Shown: positions 53,415 to 62,556 of the stretch, piece after piece | Layout of the letters: every line of letters starts with the position of its first letter | Position numbering within the stretch: the first letter of the stretch is position 1 | NCBI RefSeq assembly: GCF_000503215.1 | Contig: NZ_AYTD01000013.1 | Span: forward strand, 360,008 to 424,007 | DNA: 64,000 bases | Source: Pseudomonas canadensis | GTDB taxonomy: Bacteria; Pseudomonadota; Gammaproteobacteria; Pseudomonadales; Pseudomonadaceae | Direction of reading: 5' to 3' | The notes under the pieces: model-generated | The model's input: only the letters and a program-made list of their open reading frames with translations | Told to the model about the DNA's origin: nothing | Database searches by the model: none | Program-made: the position numbers and the translations under genes

Positions 53415-55445
53415 ATGACCAAGAACAGCGTTACGCAGGCAACGCACGATGCTATCCCCGGCCAAGGGCTTGCCCTGATTATTTTCGCCGCATTCGTCAC
53501 GCTTGCTGCCGTTGGGCTGAGTCTGCTGGCAATCTACTTCCAAATAGGAAGCAATGTTCAGGTACCGGTTTTTGCAGCCGAGCGCATAACAACCCCCTCT
53601 CAGTTGAATCCCGAGCCAGTTGAGCGCGCGGTTTTCATAGTTCTCGCCGCACTGGCTCCAATTGGCCTGGTTGCCGCGCTCAGGTTCCTGCGAGGCTTCA
53701 ACCCACCACCCTGGCTCGCGGGCCTGACGCTAGCCCTGCTATCCCTCGCATTGGCAGGCCCATTCATCGCCTCGGACTTCACCAGCGTGATGTTCTTCCC
53801 CAAGAGCGTGTCGGGTACCAGCCGGACGATCATGCTGGTGCTGTCCGTAATCCTCTCGATAGCCGTGCTGGTACAGAATTGGACCGGGGGCAAGCCAAGC
53901 CGCTCGTCGATGGCGCTTACCATTGCGCTGGCTTGTATAGCGACCTTCATCTTCCAGATAGCCCCTTACAGGTTGGCTTCCATTGACACGGTCACCCTCG
54001 CAAGCCAATGGTCTGTCAGCTATGACGCCGCCACCTATGCGCTGACCCAAGTCGTCGCAGGCAAAACGTTACTCAGCGAACTACCTTCGCAATATGGTTT
54101 ATTCCCGGAACTGATCGCCCCATTTTTCAAACTTGCCGGAGTCAGTGTCTTCTCCGTCAGCACTTTTTTTGCAGTGCTCCAGCTCGTCGGCCTTGTCTGC
54201 CTCGCCGTGATCTTGCACCTTCACGTACGCAACCACGGCCTGAGGATATTGACGTTCCTGTGCCTGCTGATACCTACAAGCCTGTTTCTGTACCTGAACG
54301 GATTCGCGCAGGAAATCTATCTGCAGTACTACCCTATTCGCTTTATTTGCCCTGCCGTGTCGCTGCTCCTGTTCGCACACTACTGCTCCCGCCCTTCACG
54401 CATGCGCCTTGGCGCGCTGGGAATAGCCTCAGGTATCGCGGTTTTCTGGAACATAGATTCCGGAATTCCAGTGCTGATTTCCATAGGTGCAACGCTTTTG
54501 GTGAAACCTCTTTTTAGTCAGCGCCCGAAATGGAAAAGTCTGCTGTCCGCGCTCGGCTTTTCACTTTTTGCAGTGCTGAGCCTGTGTATCCTGATGATTA
54601 CCCTGCGAATCAAGGCTGGCGCCCCACTCGGCATTCAGGAAGCCCTTGCGTCCCAGAAACTGTTCTACGGAGCGGGTTTCATGATGCTGCCAATGCCCCT
54701 CACCTTCCATCCCTGGCAAGTCATTCTGCTTGTTTATGCCGCGGCGGCCGTCACAGCGCTTTCGGCATGGCGGCGACATAGCGACAAGCCGGTGTATGAC
54801 TTGCTCTTCTGCGCCTCGCTGATGGGACTTGGACTGTTCACCTACTACCAGGGGCGTTCACACATTTTCTGCCTGATGATGGTGCTATGGCCCGCACTGG
54901 TAACAGGTGCGGTGCTGACAGACTTGATCCTGCGATCAATCCGCAAACGCTCTACATCTGCCCTATCCAACGTGCTGGCTGTCCCGTTTCTTGTCTTCGT
55001 GAGCCTCGGCACGGTGACCCTGGCCTTTTCAAGTCGCAACCTTGTAACAACTGGCATCAACACGCTCTCCGACTTTCACACGCCCAGGGACTCTGTGGTA
55101 GCGAACGAACTGGCGTTTCTACGCGCAACCTACAAGGGGCGTAACTGCTTGATCCTGGCACAACGACAGGCTATCTATCATGCGCAACTGCAAACCTCCT
55201 CGCCTTTGCCTGGGCCCGGCATGATCGAAACCTTGCTGCAGAGCGACCTCGACGCGCTCATGGCTGGGGCACTCGCGACCCCTCTACCGTGCATTTACCT
55301 AGGCATAGGCCCCTCTTCGCAAACCCTAGCGAAGATCGATGACGCGGCGCTCATCTCGCACTATCCGGTCAATGCAAAAAATGACCTTGGAACGCTTCTG
55401 TTACTTGAGCCCCCCAAGGTGGGTTCAAAATCGGTACAACCCTAA
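53415..55445 (+). CDS. Large polytopic membrane protein, GT-C glycosyltransferase-like
   Basis: Inner-membrane protein of 676 aa with about 11-13 transmembrane helices and a soluble C-terminal domain of roughly 130 residues (from about 545: FHTPRDSVVANELAFLRATYKGRNCLIL...). A large loop after helix 4-5 has WSVSYDAATYALTQVVAGKTLLSELPSQYGLFPELIAPF, where the Asp and the G-YG pattern resemble GT-C polyprenyl-sugar transferases. I do not recognise the family more closely. Base composition is somewhat lower in GC than folD and pbpG, as is common for envelope-sugar genes. ATG at 53415 assumed; it stands alone between folD and pbpG. Confidence 0.75.
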   Translation: MTKNSVTQATHDAIPGQGLALIIFAAFVTLAAVGLSLLAIYFQIGSNVQVPVFAAERITTPSQLNPEPVERAVFIVLAALAPIGLVAALRFLRGFNPPPWLAGLTLALLSLALAGPFIASDFTSVMFFPKSVSGTSRTIMLVLSVILSIAVLVQNWTGGKPSRSSMALTIALACIATFIFQIAPYRLASIDTVTLASQWSVSYDAATYALTQVVAGKTLLSELPSQYGLFPELIAPFFKLAGVSVFSVSTFFAVLQLVGLVCLAVILHLHVRNHGLRILTFLCLLIPTSLFLYLNGFAQEIYLQYYPIRFICPAVSLLLFAHYCSRPSRMRLGALGIASGIAVFWNIDSGIPVLISIGATLLVKPLFSQRPKWKSLLSALGFSLFAVLSLCILMITLRIKAGAPLGIQEALASQKLFYGAGFMMLPMPLTFHPWQVILLVYAAAAVTALSAWRRHSDKPVYDLLFCASLMGLGLFTYYQGRSHIFCLMMVLWPALVTGAVLTDLILRSIRKRSTSALSNVLAVPFLVFVSLGTVTLAFSSRNLVTTGINTLSDFHTPRDSVVANELAFLRATYKGRNCLILAQRQAIYHAQLQTSSPLPGPGMIETLLQSDLDALMAGALATPLPCIYLGIGPSSQTLAKIDDAALISHYPVNAKNDLGTLLLLEPPKVGSKSVQP

Positions 55446-55576
55446 CCAATCATCGGCTTACGGCCTTTATTTAAAGGCCTCTATCGCTTTCTGATCCATA
55501 CTCCTAAAATGTAACGGCATTTGTCATACAACCCGTTCCAGAACGGTATTTCCTTACTTTTAGCGAGTTCATCCGC

Positions 55577-56500
55577 GTGAAAATTCGTCTTTCTATTGTC
55601 AGCCTATTTTTTGCTTTCACAGGCACCTTCGCGCACGCAGCCGAAACCACCCAGGCCCCGCGTGATACGTCCAAGCTGCAAATCGCTTCTGGCAGCGCCA
55701 TGTTGGTCGACCTGCAGACCAACAAGGTCATTTATTCCAGCAACCCGGACGTGGTGGTGCCCATCGCTTCGGTGAGCAAATTAATGACTGGCCTGATCGT
55801 GCTCGAAGCCAAGCAGAACATGGATGAGTACATCGATATCAACATCACCGACACGCCGGAAATGAAAGGCGTGTTCTCGCGCGTGAAGATCGGCAGCCAG
55901 ATGCCGCGCAAGGAAATGCTGCTGATCGCTCTGATGTCCTCGGAAAACCGCGCCGCCGCGAGCCTGGCCCACCACTACCCGGGTGGCTATGCAGCCTTCA
56001 TCGCCGCGATGAACGCCAAGGCCAAGGCGTTGGGCATGACCAGCACTCATTATGTAGAACCCACTGGCCTTTCGATCCACAACGTGTCCACTGCCCGCGA
56101 CCTGAGCAAACTGCTGGCCGCCGCGCGTCACTACCCGCTGCTGAGCCAATTGAGCACCACCAAGGAAAAGACCGTGTCGTTCCGCAAGCCCAACTACACC
56201 CTGGGCTTCTCCAACACTGACCACCTGATCAACCGCGCCAATTGGGACATCAAGCTGACCAAGACCGGTTTCACCAACCAGGCCGGCCACTGCCTGGTGC
56301 TGGTGACCAGCATGGGCAACCGCCCGGTATCGTTGGTGATCCTGGATGCCTTCGGCAAATTCACCCACTTTGCCGATGCCAGCCGTATCCGCAATTGGGT
56401 CGAGACCGGCAAGAGCGGTTCGGTGCCGGATGTGGCGTTGCGCTACAAGGCCGACAAGAACCTGAAGAATCGTCCTAACGCTGCGGAAGCCCGTCGCTAA
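55577..56500 (+). CDS. pbpG: D-alanyl-D-alanine endopeptidase (PBP7)
   Basis: Periplasmic low-molecular-mass penicillin-binding protein of 307 aa cutting peptide cross-links in peptidoglycan. Signal peptide [21 protein letters not shown]; active-site motifs SVSK (in [16 protein letters not shown]), SEN ([19 protein letters not shown]) and KTG ([14 protein letters not shown]). GTG start at 55577. Followed by a strong bidirectional terminator. Confidence 0.95.
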   Translation: MKIRLSIVSLFFAFTGTFAHAAETTQAPRDTSKLQIASGSAMLVDLQTNKVIYSSNPDVVVPIASVSKLMTGLIVLEAKQNMDEYIDINITDTPEMKGVFSRVKIGSQMPRKEMLLIALMSSENRAAASLAHHYPGGYAAFIAAMNAKAKALGMTSTHYVEPTGLSIHNVSTARDLSKLLAAARHYPLLSQLSTTKEKTVSFRKPNYTLGFSNTDHLINRANWDIKLTKTGFTNQAGHCLVLVTSMGNRPVSLVILDAFGKFTHFADASRIRNWVETGKSGSVPDVALRYKADKNLKNRPNAAEARR

Positions 56501-56505
56501 ACGAT

Positions 56506-56540
56506 ATAAAAAACGGCGCTTCGATAGCGCCGTTTTTTAT
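56506..56540. terminator. Bidirectional terminator between pbpG and the C39-like gene
   Basis: Stem AACGGCGCT / AGCGCCGTT with A/T runs on both sides (five-base loop). The stop codon of the convergent C39-like gene lies within it. Confidence 0.9.
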
Positions 56541-57199
56541 TTGCGTTCCGCCAACACCTTCAGTGCCTGCGCCGCCGCCCGCTCCTGCCCGGCCTGGGCC
56601 GTCGCATTCGCCGAGTCGCGCCAACGTTGTGCATCTACATTCGCCGGCAACTGGCTCGGGCGCTGAGTGAGGATTGCCCAACTGCCGGCGCTTTTCCATT
56701 TGGACTCAAAGTCGCTGAAGCTCATCAACAAACGTCGATCCATGCCAGAGCGCAACAACACCGTACTTTTCTGCTGATTGAACCCCACTACGACCACGTA
56801 GTGCGCGTCCGACCACAGCCCGCCACCGATCCGCGCCATCACTGGATAACCCGCTGCCACCTGTGCCAGCACCGCTGTCAGCTTGGCGTCCAGCGGGTAC
56901 ACCATCAGCCCGTACTCGCGCGCCAGCACCTGCATGTTGCGCTCAAGGTCCGCTTCGCCGCCCGGCAAATGCAGCGGTTTATCCAATAGCCCCGGTGTCA
57001 TGACAATGCCTTGTTGCGACAGCATGCTGGCTAAAGACGTAGGACCGCCCTGATAAGCCTCGCTGCGAAAGGTCGGCACGCCATTGAGCTCGACGCGCTC
57101 CGGCAGGCCCGCCAGTCTCGACGGAGTGGAGGAACACGCCGCAAGGCCCAAGGCACACGCGAGGAACAAGGATGTTTTCAGGTTCGACCGTAACCGCAA
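56537..57199 (-). CDS. C39-peptidase-fold lipoprotein lacking the catalytic cysteine
   Basis: Lipoprotein of 220 aa, lipobox LGLAAC (about Cys22). The papain-like C39 fold is recognised from YQGGPTSLASMLSQQGI, AREYGLMVYPLDAKL, AAGYPVMARIGGGLWSDAHYVVVVGFN and ILTQRPSQLPA. The normal QCGP nucleophile motif reads QGGP (codon GGC), so it should be inactive as a peptidase, while the His (DAHYVVVVG) remains. A short C-terminal helix (ANATAQAGQERAAAQALKVLAERK) may be a TPR-like remnant. TTG start; no ATG is available upstream. Confidence 0.82.
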   Translation of the reverse strand: MRLRSNLKTSLFLACALGLAACSSTPSRLAGLPERVELNGVPTFRSEAYQGGPTSLASMLSQQGIVMTPGLLDKPLHLPGGEADLERNMQVLAREYGLMVYPLDAKLTAVLAQVAAGYPVMARIGGGLWSDAHYVVVVGFNQQKSTVLLRSGMDRRLLMSFSDFESKWKSAGSWAILTQRPSQLPANVDAQRWRDSANATAQAGQERAAAQALKVLAERK

Positions 57200-57408
57200 T
57201 TTTCTACTCTCTTGATCAACTGCCGGTAAGGGCCCTGATCATAGGACGCTCTGCCACGCGGGTATAGCCCGCAGGCTTAGTAAAGGACGCGGATAGAGCA
57301 AAGAAGTTGGACAGACACGACCATTGGTCAATAGCAGGCAACCGTCAGCTAGCTAGACTGTCCATTGAGAAGACTGTGTGTGCCCCCTGGGGGCGAAAGG
57401 AGGCCGGA

Positions 57409-57570
57409 ATGAGCCTTGCAACAACGATTGTCCTGTTGATATGCGGTTGGCTGGCGGTAGCCGGCGCCATGTTGTGGGGGGTGTTGCGCATCACCCGTCG
57501 GCACCATCACCCCCACGTCAAACCCGCTGCACCCGCCAAACCCCATAAGGTCGCGGTACATCACGCCTAG
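57409..57570 (+). CDS. Small membrane protein with His-rich tail
   Basis: 53-aa protein: one transmembrane helix (about 5-25, TTIVLLICGWLAVAGAMLWGV) and a basic, His/Pro/Ala-rich cytoplasmic tail with HHHPHVKP and a terminal HHA. A perfect AGGAGG lies ahead of the ATG at 57409. The His cluster might bind metal. Convergent with the lipoprotein gene, overlapping its stop by four bases. Function unknown. Confidence 0.7.
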   Translation: MSLATTIVLLICGWLAVAGAMLWGVLRITRRHHHPHVKPAAPAKPHKVAVHHA

Positions 57571-57977
57571 CCAGGCATGCAATTGAAGTCCTGAGTCGCC
57601 GCGACCTCCTTGCCGTGACCATCCATCAAGGATGCGCGCACGGTGGTGCCCAAGCTCGACTCCACCAGGGTGTAGTGCTCACCCGCCTTGAAATCCTTGT
57701 ATTCGACCCGACCCTGGCAGTCCTGATGGTTGTCGTCGCCTGGCTCCTCCTCAAACAGCGTCACATCCAGGCGATGATCCCCCGGCGTCACCTCGAAGAA
57801 ACGTCCGTCATCCACGCGCTTGCCGTCCACGCGTTCGGCCATCAGGTCGTTAGGGGCTTCTTCTTTCAAACCGATCCACGCTTCGCTCGGGTCGGCCTTG
57901 GGAATCGGGCCGGCGCACGCCGACAACAACAGCACAGCAGCGAGGGCCGGGATCAATAACAAGGGTTTGAGTGACAT
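57567..57977 (-). CDS. Small lipoprotein of unknown function
   Basis: 136-aa protein with a signal peptide and lipobox LLLSAC (Cys21). The mature part has a PEGA-like turn (FEVTPGDHRLDVTLFEEE) and two further cysteines (HQDCQGR, FNCMPG) that may form a disulfide. No catalytic motif. Located between the efflux operon and the C39-like lipoprotein gene. Confidence 0.8.
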   Translation of the reverse strand: MSLKPLLLIPALAAVLLLSACAGPIPKADPSEAWIGLKEEAPNDLMAERVDGKRVDDGRFFEVTPGDHRLDVTLFEEEPGDDNHQDCQGRVEYKDFKAGEHYTLVESSLGTTVRASLMDGHGKEVAATQDFNCMPG

Positions 57978-58175
57978 GGCAGGGCTCCAAAGAAGGACGA
58001 TGTGTCCGATGGGTTACAAGCTTGGGGAGCCACCCTTTGTAGAACAAATGAATACAGATGAAACGATCTTCAGCCCCTTCCTAAATGTTCCTTCACCTGG
58101 CTGAAAGGTGCGTGTTAGGTGGGTCGGGCAAGACTGCCGGGGTTTGCAATCCTGCTCCCTCCGGAGGTTTCACGC

Positions 58176-61100
58176 ATGCTCGGGCTGGTAAAGACCGCAC
58201 TGCAAAAGCCGTACACGTTTATCGTGTTGGCCATATTCATCTGCATCATCGGGCCGATGGCGGCCCTGCGTACCCCCACTGACGTTTTTCCGGACATTGG
58301 CATTCCCGTGGTCGCCGTAGTCTGGCAGTACAACGGTCTGTCGCCGGACGCCATGGCTGGCCGGGTGATCTACACCTATGAACGCTCCCTGAGCACCACG
58401 GTTAACGACATCGAGCATATCGAGTCGCAATCCTTGCCCGGCATGGGCATTGTCAAAATTTTCTTCCAACCCGGCGTGGATATCCGCACCGCCAACGCCC
58501 AGGTGACGGCGGTATCACAAACCGTGCTCAAGCAGATGCCACCGGGCATCACGCCGCCGCTGATCCTCAACTACAGCGCCTCCACGGTGCCGATTTTGCA
58601 GATGGCGTTCTCCAGCCCCAGCCTCTCGGAAGCCAAGATCCGCGACCTGGTGCAGAACAACATTCGCCTGCCCCTGAGCGCCCTGCCCGGCCTGGCCATG
58701 CCCACACCGATGGGCGGCAAGCAACGCCAGATCACCCTGGACCTCGACCCGCAGGCGCTGGCCGCCAAAGGTTTATCGGCCCAAGACGTCGGCAATGCCT
58801 TGGCGCTGCAGAACCAGATCATCCCGGTGGGCACCGCCAAACTCGGTCCCAACGAATACACCATCTTGCTCAACAACAGCCCCAAAGCCATCGACGAGCT
58901 GAATGACCTGCCGATCAAAACGGTCGACGGAGCCTTGATCACCATCGGCCAGGTCGCCCACGTGCGTGACGGCTCGCCGCCGCAGACCAACATCGTACGC
59001 GTCGACGGCCACCGCGCAGTCCTCATGCCAGCATTGAAAAACGGCAGCATCTCCACCCTGTCGATCATCGACGGCATCCGCCAGATGCTGCCGCGCATCA
59101 ACGAAACCCTGCCGCCGTCGCTGAAGACCTCGCTGCTGGGGGATGCCTCGGTGTTCGTGAAACAGTCAGTGGGCAGCGTGGCCCAGGAAGGCATCATCGC
59201 CGCGCTGTTGACCAGTGCGATGATTCTGCTGTTCCTCGGCAGTTGGCGTTCCACGATCATTATTGCCGCCTCGATTCCCCTGGCCGTGCTGTCGGCCATC
59301 GCGCTGTTGGCGGTCAGCGGGCAAACCCTCAACGTGATGACCCTCGGCGGGCTGGCGTTGGCGGTGGGGATCCTGGTGGACGACGCCACGGTGACCATCG
59401 AAAACATCAACTGGCACCTGGAACAAGGCAAGGCGGTGAAGACCGCGATTCTCGACGGCGCCGCACAGATCGTCGGCCCGGCGTTCGTCTCGCTGCTGTG
59501 TATTTGCATCGTTTTCGTGCCGATGTTCTTGCTGCAAGGCATCGCCGGTTATCTGTTCCGGCCGATGGCCCTGGCGGTGATCTTTGCCATGGCCAGTTCT
59601 TTCATTCTGTCGCGTACGCTGGTGCCGACGCTGGCAATGTTCCTGCTCAAGCCGCACGCCCCGGAGCAAGGTGCAGGGCACCATCCAGAAGATGAATTCA
59701 TCAATCATCACGAGGGTGAGCAGCATCAGAAACAGCGCAATGCCGTGCTGCAATCGGTGCTGAATTTCCAACAGGGTTTCGAGCGGCATTTCTCGAACAT
59801 CCGCGACACCTATCACGGCCTGCTGACCTTGGCCCTGGGCAATCGCAAGCGTTTTATCGTCGGTTTCCTGGCCTGTGTGCTGGCATCGTTCCTGCTGCTG
59901 CCAAGCCTTGGCCAGGACTTCTTCCCGGCCACCGACGCGGGCGCCTTGGCCCTGCACGTGCGCCTGCCACTGGGCACGCGCATCGAAGAAAGCGCTGCCG
60001 CCTTCGACCGTATCGAGGCGCGGATTCGTGAAGTGATTCCCGCCGAAGAACTCGACACCATCGTCGACAACATCGGCATCCCGCTCAGCGGTATCGACAT
60101 GGCCTACAGCAGCAGCGGCACCATCGGCCCGCAGGACGGCGATATCCAGGTCACGCTGAAAAAAGACCACGCGCCCACCGCCGACTACGTAAAGAAATTG
60201 CGTGAAGCCCTGCCAGAAAGTTTCCCCGGCAGCCATTTCGCATTCCTGCCGGCAGACATCAGCAGCCAGATCCTCAACTTCGGCGCCCCGGCCCCTCTGG
60301 ACGTGAAAATCTCCGGGCGCAGCGATGAAGAAAACCGCGCCTATGCGGTGGAACTGGAACGGCGCCTGCAACACGTACCGGGCATCGCCGACCTGCGCAT
60401 CCAGCAGTCCACCGGCTACCCGTCCTTGCAGGTCAACGTCGACCGCCTGCGCGCCAATGGCCTGGGCATCACCGAGCGTGACGTGACCAACAGCATGGTC
60501 GCCTCCCTCGCCGGCAGCTCACAAGTGGCACCGACCTTCTGGCTCAACCCGGCCAACGGCGTGTCCTACTCCATCGTCGCCGCCACCCCGCAATACCGCC
60601 TCGACAGCCTGCCTTCGCTGGAAGCGCTGCCGGTGACCGGCGCCGACGGCCAGTCGCAGATCCTCGGCGGCGTGGCCACCATCTCCCGCGTGCAAAGCCC
60701 GGCGGTGGTGACCCACTACAACATCGAACCGACCCTGGACCTGTACGCCAACGTGCAAGGCCGCGATCTCGGCGGCGTGGCCCGTGATGTGCAGAAAGTG
60801 CTGGATGACACCGCCTCGATGCGCCCCAAAGGCGCAGTGATCAGCCTGCACGGACAGATCGATGCGCTGCATGAAGCCTTCAGCGGCTTGAGCCTTGGCC
60901 TGCTCGGTGCGGTAGTGCTGATCTACCTGCTGATCGTGGTCAACTTCCAGTCTTGGGTCGATCCGTTCGTGATCATCACCGCCTTGCCTGCGGCGCTGGC
61001 AGGGATCGTGTGGATGCTGTTCCTCAGCGGCACGTCCTTGTCGGTGCCCGCCTTGACCGGCGCGATCCTGTGCATGGGCGTGGCCACGGCCAACTCGATC

Positions 61101-61397
61101 CTGGTGGTGAGCTTCTGCCGCGAACGCCTGGCCGAACATGGCGATGCGCTAAAGGCCGCGCTGGAAGCCGGCTACACGCGCTTCCGCCCGGTGTGCATGA
61201 CCGCCCTGGCGATGATCATCGGCATGTTGCCCCTGGCGATTTCCGAGGAGCAGAACGCCCCCCTCGGCCGTGCGGTGATCGGTGGCTTGATCCTCGCCAC
61301 CACCGCCACCCTGTTGTTTGTCCCCGTGGTCTTCAGCCTGGTCCACGGCCGTCACCCTACTCGCGCCACTGCTGGAGAAACGCCTCATGTCGTCTGA
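58176..61397 (+). CDS. RND efflux transporter permease
   Basis: Inner-membrane proton/drug antiporter of 1073 aa, 12 helices and two large periplasmic loops. Helix 1 KPYTFIVLAIFICIIGPMAAL; proton-relay acidic pair in LALAVGILVDDATVTIENI; repeat symmetry with the C-terminal half (LSLGLLGAVVLIYLLIVVNFQS...). A His-rich insertion (APEQGAGHHPEDEFINHHEGEQHQKQ) between helices 6 and 7 is unusual. ATG at 58176 preceded by GGAGG. It overlaps the adaptor gene by 11 bases; the gene order permease-adaptor-porin is the reverse of mexAB-oprM. Confidence 0.94.
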   Translation: MLGLVKTALQKPYTFIVLAIFICIIGPMAALRTPTDVFPDIGIPVVAVVWQYNGLSPDAMAGRVIYTYERSLSTTVNDIEHIESQSLPGMGIVKIFFQPGVDIRTANAQVTAVSQTVLKQMPPGITPPLILNYSASTVPILQMAFSSPSLSEAKIRDLVQNNIRLPLSALPGLAMPTPMGGKQRQITLDLDPQALAAKGLSAQDVGNALALQNQIIPVGTAKLGPNEYTILLNNSPKAIDELNDLPIKTVDGALITIGQVAHVRDGSPPQTNIVRVDGHRAVLMPALKNGSISTLSIIDGIRQMLPRINETLPPSLKTSLLGDASVFVKQSVGSVAQEGIIAALLTSAMILLFLGSWRSTIIIAASIPLAVLSAIALLAVSGQTLNVMTLGGLALAVGILVDDATVTIENINWHLEQGKAVKTAILDGAAQIVGPAFVSLLCICIVFVPMFLLQGIAGYLFRPMALAVIFAMASSFILSRTLVPTLAMFLLKPHAPEQGAGHHPEDEFINHHEGEQHQKQRNAVLQSVLNFQQGFERHFSNIRDTYHGLLTLALGNRKRFIVGFLACVLASFLLLPSLGQDFFPATDAGALALHVRLPLGTRIEESAAAFDRIEARIREVIPAEELDTIVDNIGIPLSGIDMAYSSSGTIGPQDGDIQVTLKKDHAPTADYVKKLREALPESFPGSHFAFLPADISSQILNFGAPAPLDVKISGRSDEENRAYAVELERRLQHVPGIADLRIQQSTGYPSLQVNVDRLRANGLGITERDVTNSMVASLAGSSQVAPTFWLNPANGVSYSIVAATPQYRLDSLPSLEALPVTGADGQSQILGGVATISRVQSPAVVTHYNIEPTLDLYANVQGRDLGGVARDVQKVLDDTASMRPKGAVISLHGQIDALHEAFSGLSLGLLGAVVLIYLLIVVNFQSWVDPFVIITALPAALAGIVWMLFLSGTSLSVPALTGAILCMGVATANSILVVSFCRERLAEHGDALKAALEAGYTRFRPVCMTALAMIIGMLPLAISEEQNAPLGRAVIGGLILATTATLLFVPVVFSLVHGRHPTRATAGETPHVV

Positions 61398-62556
61398 TCA
61401 CAAACCCTCGCGCAAGCGTCTGATGCTCATGGGTGTCGGCGGCCTGACCCTGGCCGCCCTGTTGGTCGCCAACGGCCTGCATGCCCGCACGCTGCACGAA
61501 CAATCGGTCACCGCCTGGACCGAAACCGCCGCCATCCCGCAGGTGATGGTGTTCCAACCGCAGCAGAATGTCGCCGGCGATACCCTGCGCTTGCCGGCGC
61601 ACCTCGAAGCCTGGAGCAAGGCGCCGATTCACGCCCGTGTCAGCGGCTACTTGAAGGACTGGAAAGCCGACATCGGCACCCAGGTCAAAGCCGGGCAAAT
61701 CCTCGCCGAGATCGACAGCCCTGACCTGGACCAGCAACTGGCGCAAACCCACGCCCGGCTGGTACAGGAACAGGCCAACGCACGCCTGGCCGAAACCACC
61801 GCCACCCGCTGGCAAAACCTGCTCGCCAGCCATTCGGTATCGCGCCAGGAGGCCGATGAAAAAACCTCCAATGCCGCCGCCGCAAAAGCCAACGCCGAAG
61901 CCGCCGCTGCCGACTATGCGCGGCTGTCCGCGCTGGAAAACTACAAGACAATCCGCGCGCCATTCGCGGGCACCATCACCGCGCGCAACACCGATATCGG
62001 CCAGTTGATCAAGGCCGACACCGACAGTGATCCGGAACTGTTCAACATCGCCGACACTCACCAACTGCGCCTGTATGTGCCTGTGCCGCAGAACTACGCG
62101 GCGGTCATCCACCCAGGCCTCGAAGCCGAACTGACCGTGCCCGAGCACCCCGGCGAACACTTCAAGGCGCACCTGATCGGTGATTCCACCGCCATCGACC
62201 GCCGTTCCGGCACCTTGCTCGCGCAGTTCGTGGCCGACAACCCCAACGGCGAATTGCTGCCCGGTGATTACGCCGAAGCCACCCTGCCGATACCGGCGGA
62301 TACCCATGGCGTGAGCATCCCGGCCAGTGCATTGATCTTCCGTGCCCAAGGCACGCAAGTGGCGGTGTTGGATGCGCGCAATCATGTGCACCTACAGGAC
62401 ATTCACATCGGCCTCGACCTGGGCGAACGCCTGGTCATCGACCAAGGCCTGAAACCCGCCGACCGTGTGGTCGACAACCCGCCGGACGCCCTGCGTGAAG
62501 GCGACCCGGTACAACTGGCCGATGCCGCCGGAGGTGCGCATGCGCCTAAGGCTTAA
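61387..62556 (+). CDS. RND efflux periplasmic adaptor (membrane fusion protein)
   Basis: Adaptor of 389 aa linking permease and outer-membrane channel. N-terminal helix LMLMGVGGLTLAALLVANGL, lipoyl-like half-domains (HARVSGYLKDWKADIGTQVKAGQILAEIDSPDLDQQLAQ and TIRAPFAGTITARNTDIGQLI), a coiled-coil hairpin between them and a beta-barrel domain. ATG at 61387 lies inside the permease gene; its own end overlaps the porin start by 17 bases, so all three are coupled. Confidence 0.93.
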   Translation: MSSDHKPSRKRLMLMGVGGLTLAALLVANGLHARTLHEQSVTAWTETAAIPQVMVFQPQQNVAGDTLRLPAHLEAWSKAPIHARVSGYLKDWKADIGTQVKAGQILAEIDSPDLDQQLAQTHARLVQEQANARLAETTATRWQNLLASHSVSRQEADEKTSNAAAAKANAEAAAADYARLSALENYKTIRAPFAGTITARNTDIGQLIKADTDSDPELFNIADTHQLRLYVPVPQNYAAVIHPGLEAELTVPEHPGEHFKAHLIGDSTAIDRRSGTLLAQFVADNPNGELLPGDYAEATLPIPADTHGVSIPASALIFRAQGTQVAVLDARNHVHLQDIHIGLDLGERLVIDQGLKPADRVVDNPPDALREGDPVQLADAAGGAHAPKA

